Shown piece after piece: positions 10,901-19,900 of a stretch of 25,000 bases of DNA (position 1 is the stretch's first letter; each line of letters opens with the position of its first letter). Under the pieces are notes generated by a model. The model was not told where the DNA came from and searched no databases. It saw only the letters and a program-made list of their open reading frames with translations. The stretch is taken from the NCBI GenBank assembly GCA_034096865.1, contig JAWQFJ010028290.1, positions 1 to 25,000 on the forward strand, given 5' to 3'. This DNA comes from Theodoxus fluviatilis (Eukaryota > Mollusca > Gastropoda > Cycloneritida > Neritidae). The translations under genes were made by a program, and so were the position numbers.

Positions 10901-13900
10901 GGCCATGAGGCCTACAAATCTGCTGTATGGCCATGAGACCTACAAATCTGCTGTATGGCCATGAGACCTACAAATCTGCTGTATGGCCATGAGACCTACA
11001 AATCTGCTGTATGGCCATGAGACCTACAAATCTGCTGTATGGCCATGAGACCTACAAATCTGCTGTATGGCCATGAGACCTACAAATCTGCTGTATGGCC
11101 ATGAGGCCTACAAATCTGCTGTATGGCCATGAGACCTACAAATCTGCTGTATGGCCATGAGACCTACAAATCTGCTGTATGGCCATGAGACCTACAAATC
11201 TGCTGTATGGCCATGAGACCTACAAATCTGCTGTATGGCCATGAGACCTACAAATCTGCTGTATGGCCATGAGACCTACAAATCTGCTGTATGGCCATGA
11301 GACCTACAAATCTGCTGTATGGCCATGAGACCTACAAATCTGCTGTATGGCCATGAGGCCTACAAATCTGCTGTATGGCCATGAGACCTACAAATCTGCT
11401 GTATGGCCATGAGACCTACAAATCTGCTGTATGGCCATGAGACCTACAAATCTGCTGTATGGCCATGAGGCCTACAAATCTGCTGTATGGCCATGAGACC
11501 TACAAATCTGCTGTATGGCCATGAGACCTACAAATCTGCTGTATGGCCATGAGCCCTACAAATCTGCTGTATGGCCATGAGACCTACAAATCTGCTGTAT
11601 GGCCATGAGACCTACAACAAGGCAGAGAGCTGGGGTTCCCTCCTACATCCAGCTTCATGGTACACCAGCCCTCCATGGCCCCGCACTTCCGCAGCAGCCG
11701 AAATGGAAGGGCACCTTGCTTTTGGCACTGCCAACAGACTGGACAGGGACATAGACATGGACACAGACAGGGACAGGGATAGGGACAGGGATAGGGACAG
11801 GGATAGAGGGACAGGGATAGGGGGACAGGGATAGGGGGACAGGGACAGGGATAGAGGGACAGGGACAGGGACGGGGATAGGGGGACAGGGATAGGGGGAC
11901 AGGGACAGGGATGGGGATAGGGGGACAGGGATAGGGATAGGGGAACAGGGACAGGGATAGAGACAGGGACGGGGATAGGGGGACAGGGATAGGGATAGGG
12001 GAACAGGGACAGGGACATGGACACAGACAGGGACAGGGATAGGGACAGGGATAGAGGGACAGGGACAGAGACAGGGACGGGGATAGGGATAGGGATAGGG
12101 GGACAGGGACAGGGATAGAGGGACAGGGATAGAGGGACAGGGATGGGGATAGGGGAACAGGGACAAGGACATAGACATGGACACAGACAGGGACAGGGAT
12201 AGGGACAGGGATAGAGGGACAGGGACAGAGACAGGGACGGGGATAGGGATAGGGATAGGGGGGCAGGGACAGGGATAGGGGGACACGGACACAGACAGGG
12301 ACAGGGACATAGACATGAACACAGACAGGGACAGGGATAGGGACAGGGATAGAGGGACAGGGACAGAGACAGGGACAGGGACAGGGATAGGGGGACAGGA
12401 ACAGGGACGGGGATAGGGGGACAGAGACAGGGATAGGGATAGGGGGACAGGGACAGGGACGGGGATAGGGATAGGGGGACAGGGACAGGGACAGAGACAG
12501 GGACAGGGATAGGGGGACAGGAACAGGGACAGGGATAGGGACAGGGATAGGGATAGGGGGACAGGGATAGGAATAGGGGGACAGGGACAGGGACAGGGAT
12601 AGGGGGACAGGAACAGGGACAGGGATAGAGGGACAGGGACAGGGACGGGGATAGGGGGGACAGAGACAGGGATAAGGATAGGGGGACAGGGACAGGGACA
12701 GGGACGGGGATAGGGGACAGGGATAGGGATAGGGGGACAGGGTCAGGGACATAGACATGGACACAGACAGGGACAGGGACAAGGATAGAGGGACAGGGCC
12801 AGGGACAGGGATAGGGACATCGACATGGACACAGACAGGGACAGGGTCACAGACATGGACACAGACCGGGACAGGGATAGGGACAGGGATAGAGGGACAG
12901 GGACAAGGACAGGGTCAGGCAGAGTTCCAAACTGACCAGGGCCAGCTCTGGGTCCTCGTTGGGGTCCACGCCAAACTCAAAGCTGCCCATGTTGAGACCC
13001 GCTCCGGTGCCGTCCTCCCCCACGATGACCGGGGAGCTGAGCAGAGCGTCGGACAGCATGGGGCCTGGCGGCACCGTCACCAGATGAGAGCTGCTGGCAG
13101 AGGCAGGCAGACAAGCATGGAAACATGGCGCACAGGAACCACGGCACTCTCTCCCATGCCCACACACACCAGGCAGACAAGCATGGAAACATGGCGCACA
13201 GGAACCACGGCACTCTCTCCCATGCCCACACACACCAGGCAGACAAGCATGGAAACATGGTGCACAGGAACCACAGCACTCTCTCCCATGCTGTTACGAA
13301 ACGCATATTTTCTATTTATTCCTGGTTGTGGTTATAGCATATAGTGGGTTGGGAATTAGCTGCCAAGCCATAGTGTATTTTGATATTTGCTGCCAAGCCA
13401 GTATTGATGTTGGGATTGATATGGTGGATGTAGTTTTGGAAGGGAAAACGAACTGTGAACCTTGCTTCCCTTCCAATACAGAGATGAACTTAGTGGAACG
13501 TTTGGGAAGTTGTTTTATTCACCTTGATTCACGTTCCACAGTTGACCAATCTGCAGTGAACTTCTCAAGAAACGGACTAATGAAACTGCTTGGTTACTGT
13601 TCAATGGGAGAAGTAGATGACTTTATGAACATTTGATTGGTCAATTGATACGAAATCGTGAATCGAGACATCCTAAAACGCTGTGATTGGTTGAGAACGA
13701 CAGGGAGAATTCTGCCGTTGTATAAAAACCTTTGTTTTGGGGATCACGGTGTGCCCGTAGCAAAACTTTCATCGAGACAGCCAATGTATAGGACGGCGCC
13801 CTGTCTCAAAGGGTTCACGAGGTGGACATGTGTGAAGACTGATGGAATTTTCGTCCACTGACGGACTAATTCCGAGTGACCCTCCCTTCAAACGTCTATG

Positions 13901-16900
13901 GATAGACAACGGAAGAAATGGAGGACTGTTCTCACTTTGGACTGCAGAGAGAGACCACGTGCAAGGTATTGCAATTTTCGTACTTGCAACGTTTTCCTCT
14001 CCTGAGTGAATTATCTACTGACCACCCTGTGAGGAGAAGTTGTCTCTAGAAACTTCTCCCCACTTCTGAGAAAGCCACCTGCGAGAAATCTCTGACCCCT
14101 CGCACCCCGCTCCTCCTTCTCGTCGTCTTGCCTGCCGTCTCGCCTCGCCCCTCCTCGTCGCCGTCTCAACGACGCCTGCCGCCCGCTGCCCGCTTGTCGT
14201 CAGACCACACGTTGATGCAAGAGCCCTCCATCTCCGGAATCAAGTGCAAGTCCCGCATCACCCTCCACCACGAGAGTGGGGAAATCTCCACGTTTTCATC
14301 ACCAGAGGAAATTCTCCAGTTTCGTCGTGTATTGTGCAGTGAGTCCATGAATGGACGTTTCCCCTAATCCTCTCTCCCATCGTGTGTGTGGAATGTCATT
14401 CACTGGAAGCGTAGCTCGTTTAGCCGGCTACGGATTGGCTGGACGCCACAACAAGTTGCGTACGTGAGTACTGGTTTACCCATCTTGGCTTGGCAGCCCT
14501 CTTAGTTAATTATTTAATTCTGGGGAAGGTTTCTTTTTATTTCCTAATGCGTTTCAGTATCACCATGCCTTCTTATTTATTGTGTTGAAACTTATCACTC
14601 TTGACCAATTTGATTATTATTGATTAAAGCTGAATTTGAATTTGATTTGTGCAGCCCAGTCATTCATTTGCGTCCAATCGTCATCCTTGTGCGAATGGTT
14701 TTGATTGGAAGGTGCCAAGTAGTACGGAATTCCCTAGACATTTAACGAGCCACAGAAAAGATTAATAATCTTTTAATACTACTTGTGACACATGCCCACA
14801 CACACCAGGCAGACAAGCATGGAAACATGGTGCACAGGAACCACGGCACTCTCTCCCATGCCCACACACACCAGGCAGACAAGCATGGAAACATGGCGCA
14901 CAGGAACCACGGCACTCTCTCCCATGCCCACACACACCAGGCAGACAAGCATGGAAACATGGCGCACAGGAACCACGGCACTCTCTCCCATGCCCACACA
15001 CACACCAGGCAGACAAGCATGGAAACATGGCGCACAGGAACCACGGCACTTCTCCCATGCCCACACACACCAGGCAGACAAGCATGGAAACATGGCGCAC
15101 AGGAACCACGGCACTCTCTCCCATGCCCACACACACCAGGCAGACAAGCATGGAAACATGGCGCACAGGAACCACGGCACTTCTCCCATGCCCACACACA
15201 CCAGGCAGACACATGTGAAGGATGGGGTGACAAAGGTCAGCCTTACTGTCCATGGCAACTCATGCAGGGTCAGCCTTACTGTCCATGGCAACTCATGCAG
15301 GGTCAGCCTTACTGTCCATGGCAACTCATGCAGGATGGGGTGACAAAGGTCAGCCTTACTGTCCATGGCAACTCATGCAGGATGGGGTGACAAAGGTCAG
15401 CCTTACTGTCCATGGCAACTCATGCAGGATGGAGTGACAAAGGTCAGCCTTACTGTCCATGGCAACTCATGAAGGGTCAGCCTTACTGTCCATGGCAACT
15501 CATGCAGGATGGAGTGACAAAGGTCAGCCTTACTGTCCATGGCAACTCATGCAGGATGGAGTGACAAAGGTCAGCCTTACTGTCCATGGCAACTCATGCA
15601 GGATGGGGTGACAAAGGTCAGCCTTACTGTCCATGGCAACTCATGCAGGATGGGGTGACAAAGGTCAGCCTTACTGTCCATGGCAACTCATGCAGGATGG
15701 GGTGACAAAGGTCAGCCTTACTGTCCATGGCAACTCATGCAGGATGGGGTGACAAAGGTCAGCCTTACTGTCCATGGCAACTCATGCAGGATGGGGTGAC
15801 AAAGGTCAGCCTTACTGTCCATGGCAACTCATGCAGGATGGGTGACAAAGGTCAGCCTTACTGTCCATGGCAACTCATGCAGGATGGGGTGACAAAGGTC
15901 AGCCTTACTGTCCATGGCAACTCATGCAGGATGGGGTGACAAAGGTCAGCCTTACTGTCCATGGCAACTCATGCAGGATGGGGTGACAAAGGTCAGCCTT
16001 ACTGCCATGGCAACTCATGCAGGGTCAGCCTTACTGTCCATGGCAACTCATGCAGGATGGGGTGACAAAGGTCAGCCTTACTGTCCATGGCAACTCATGC
16101 AGGATGGGGTGACAAAGGTCAGCCTTACTGTCCATGGCAACTCATGCAGGATGGAGTGACAAAGGTCAGCCTTACTGTCCATGGCAACTCATGAAGGGTC
16201 AGCCTTAGTGTCCATGGCAACTCATGCAGGATGGGGTGACAAAGGTCAGCCTTACTGTCCATGGCAACTCATGCAGGATGGGGTGACAAAGGTCAGCCTT
16301 ACTGTCCATGGCAACTCATGCAGGGTCAGCCTTACTGTCCATGGCAACTCATGCAGGATGGGGTGACAAAGGTCAGCCTTACTGTCCATGGCAACTCATG
16401 CAGGATGGAGTGACAAAGGTCAGCCTTACTGTCCATGGCAACTCATGCAGGATGGAGTGACAAAGGTCAGCCTTACTGTCCATGGCAACTCATGCAGGAT
16501 CAGCCTTACTGTCCATGGCAACTCATGCAGGATGGAGTGACAAAGGTCAGCCTTACTGTTCATGGCAACTCATGCAGGATGGAGTGACAAAGGTCAGCCT
16601 TACTGTCCATGGCAACTCATGCAGGATCAACCTTACTGTTCATGATGACTCAAAGTGGCAACAACAGGAGCAATCAAATCTGATATTTAGAAGACTTTTC
16701 CCTGGTTAACTACAAAATTCAACTTGTACACAGAAATGCACACACGCACACACACACACACATATATACACACACACACACACACGCATGCACACACGCA
16801 CACACATATGCACACACAGATGCATATATGCAAACACACACACACACACACTTATGCACACGCACACGCATATGCACACACACATGCATATGCAAACACA

Positions 16901-19900
16901 CACACACGTCTGACTAACGATGCCTGCAGTACAGAGAGAGAGGCAATTCCAAGACAGCGCGCTGCTGAGAGGAGACAGAGCTAGACCTACCCTGCACCGC
17001 CGCTGGCATTGAGGGCGTTGACAAAGGCAGTCAGCTTCTCCGTGTTCAGGCCCTGCAAGGTAAGTCAACTGTGACTTCAACACTGGACATGCCCCTTCAG
17101 TTTCTCTCTCTCTACCTACAGAACTAGACAGTCTCACTCTACATACAGACCTAGACAGTCTCTCTCTACATACAGACCTAGACAGTCTCACTCTCTACAT
17201 ACAGAACTAGACAGTCTCACTCTCTACCTACAGACCTAGACAGTCTCACTCTCTACATACAGACCTAGACAGTCTCACTCTCTACCTACAGAACTAGACA
17301 GTCTCACTCTCTACCTACAGAACTAGACAGTCTCACTCTCTACCTACAAAACTAGACAGTCTCACTCTACATACAGACCTAGACAGTCTCACTCTCTACC
17401 TACAGAACTAGACAGTCTCACTCTCTACCTACAGAACTAGACAGTCTCACTCTCCACCTACAAAACTAGACAGTCTCACTCTACATACAGACCTAGACAG
17501 TCTCACTCTCTACCTACAGAACTAGTCTCACTCTCCACCTACAAAACTAGACAGTCTCACTGTACATACAGAACTAGACAGTCTCACTCTCTACCTACAG
17601 ACCTAGACAGTCTCACTCTCTACATACAGAACTAGACAGGCTCACTCTCTACCTACAAAACTAGACAGTCTCACTCTCTACCTACAGAACTAGACAGTCT
17701 CACTCTCTACCTACAGAACTAGACAGTCTCACTCTCTACCTACAGAACTAGACAGTCTCACTCTCTACATACAGAACTAGACAGTCTCACTCTCTACATA
17801 CAGAACTAGACAGTCTCACTCTCTACATACAGAACTAGACAGTCTCACTCTCTACATACAGAACTAGACAGTCTCACTCTCTACCTACAGACCTAGACAG
17901 TCTCACTCTACATACAGACCTAGACAGTCTCACTCTCTACCTACAGACCTAGACAGTCTCACTCTCTACATACAGAACTAGACAGTCTCACTCTACATAC
18001 AGACCTAGACAGTCTCACTCTCTACATACAGAACTAGACAGTCTCACTCTCTACCTACAGACCTAGACAGTCTCACTCTCTACATACAGAACTAGACAGT
18101 CTCACTCTACCTACAGACCTAGACAGTCTCACTCTCTACATACAGAACTAGACAGTCTCACTCTCTACCTACAGAACTAGACAGTCTCACTCTCTACCTA
18201 CAGAACTAGACAGTCTCACTCTACATACAGAACTAGACAGTCTCACTCTCTACCTACAGACCTAGACAGTCTCACTCTCTACCTACAGACCTAGACAGTC
18301 TCACTCTCTACATAAGAACTAGACAGTCTCACTCTCTACCTACAAAACTAGACAGTCTCACTCTCTACCTACAGAACTAGACAGTCTCACTCTCTACCTA
18401 CAGACCTAGACAGTCTCACTCTCTACATACAGACCTAGACAGTCTCACTCTCTACATACAGACCTAGACAGTCTCACTCTACATACAGACCTAGACAGTC
18501 TCACTCTCTACATACAGAACTAGACAGTCTCACTCTCTACATACAGAACTAGACAGTCTCACTCTCTACATACAGAACTAGACAGTCTCACTCTCTACAT
18601 ACAGAACTAGAGTCTCACTCTCTACCTACAGACCTAGACAGTCTCACTCTCTACATACAGAACTAGACAGTCTCACTCTACATACAGAACTAGACAGTCT
18701 CACTCTCTACATACAGACCTAGACAGGCTCACTCTCTACATACAGAACTAGACAGTCTCACTCTCTACATAAGAACTGGCAAGTTTGCAGGGTCAGACCA
18801 AGACACTCGAAGGGACAACTGGTGACAGCAAGTTGGGTGTGATGTATTTTAAGTAAGAATATATGGCCCTGAGAAGGGCAATTTCGGTGGATGAGCGTTC
18901 ACTTTGTGCAGCTCTGAACATAAGTGCAGGCATCATCTCTAATAAATCAGAAAATTTCAAGCAAACTAAAATGTCACCCTGGTTCAATGACATGGCAGTA
19001 AATTTTTAGCACAACATAACTGCCCCCTTTGAGATACAGCTGTGGCAGAATAGCAAAAATAGATTTTCCAGAAATTATCTCCAATGAATGAGATCAAAAG
19101 AGAGGTGAATCACTCTAGCGCTGAATGAGTGAATCCTAAAAGAAGCATGGCCTTGACTCGTAGCCACAGGCAAACTGCACTTACCTCTTCTCCAAAATTG
19201 ATCACATCTACGTTGACTTTCTCCTTTTTCAGTTTCTTTGCTACTTTCACGATCTGGAAAACAGCACAGAGGTCAAAGAAATGTCTTAGCAGCTTGACAT
19301 GAACACTTCAATGGCCCCAACTCCTGTCACATAGTTCATTAAAATAAATACTTTTCACCTCAAATCTGCCTGCCAGTACATCATGTGTCGCATACAAGGG
19401 AACAATCAGCCTGAAATCACACAAATAAATGTTCTTTCTACCAATCAGGAGTTCAACTGCCATTATTTTCTTTTTAAAGTGAAAGACACCTTGCGGTACC
19501 CATCAAGACCATTGGGAATGGCAGATGGCAGCAGTGCATTCAACCACCAGAGACAGCTTTGGGATCCTCCACTTACCTGGTCTTTTCCTCCACTTACCTG
19601 GCCTTCCTCCTCCTCTATGGGACCTCCACTTACCTGGCCTTCCTCTTTGGGATCCTCCACTTACCTGGCCTTTTCCTCCACTTACCTGGCCTTCCTCTTT
19701 GGGATCCTCCACTTACCTGGCCTTCCTCCTCCTCTAGGGGATCCTCCACTTACCTGGCCTTCCTCCTCCTCTAGGGGATCCTCCACTTACCTGGCCTTCC
19801 TCCTCCTCTTTGGGATCCTCCACTTACCTGGCCTTCCTCCTTCTCTATGGGATCCTCCACTTACCTGGCCTTCCTCCTCCTCTATGGGATCCTCCACTTA

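Larger units (their letters stand above)
13292..14790 (+). mobile_element. Probable solo LTR (1,499 bp) with 5-bp target duplication
   Basis: Begins TGTTACGAAACGC and ends CTTGTGACA, the TG...CA ends of retroviral-type LTRs. It is flanked by catgc at 13287-13291 and 14791-14795; removing it with one copy of catgc restores the 66-bp unit exactly. Inside, in plus order, are an attgg (inverted CCAAT) near 13685, TATAAAA at 13721-13727 and ATTAAA at 14623-14628, an LTR-like arrangement. No gag or pol coding sequence is present, hence solo LTR. Superfamily (Gypsy, BEL or Copia) cannot be told. Short open frames inside show nothing recognisable. Confidence 0.82.

Noticed and set aside
10604..11620. 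CRISPR-like regular 28-bp repeats
   Set aside because: No unique spacers between repeats, no cas genes, and the window is clearly eukaryotic.
11584..12782. Minus-strand Pro/Tyr/Ser-rich frames
   Set aside because: Translation of the hexanucleotide array lying in a PSMD4 intron.
11720..12915. Interstitial telomere
   Set aside because: The hexamers are GGGACA and GGGATA, not TTAGGG or a known metazoan telomere repeat.
13328..14367. Short ORFs inside the LTR
   Set aside because: No gag, protease, RT or integrase motifs; lengths are those expected by chance.
17098..18776. 3' splice sites on the plus strand in every 29-bp unit (ctctctacctacag)
   Set aside because: The gene here is on the minus strand and no plus-strand exon is recognised; the motif is likely a by-product of the pyrimidine-rich unit.
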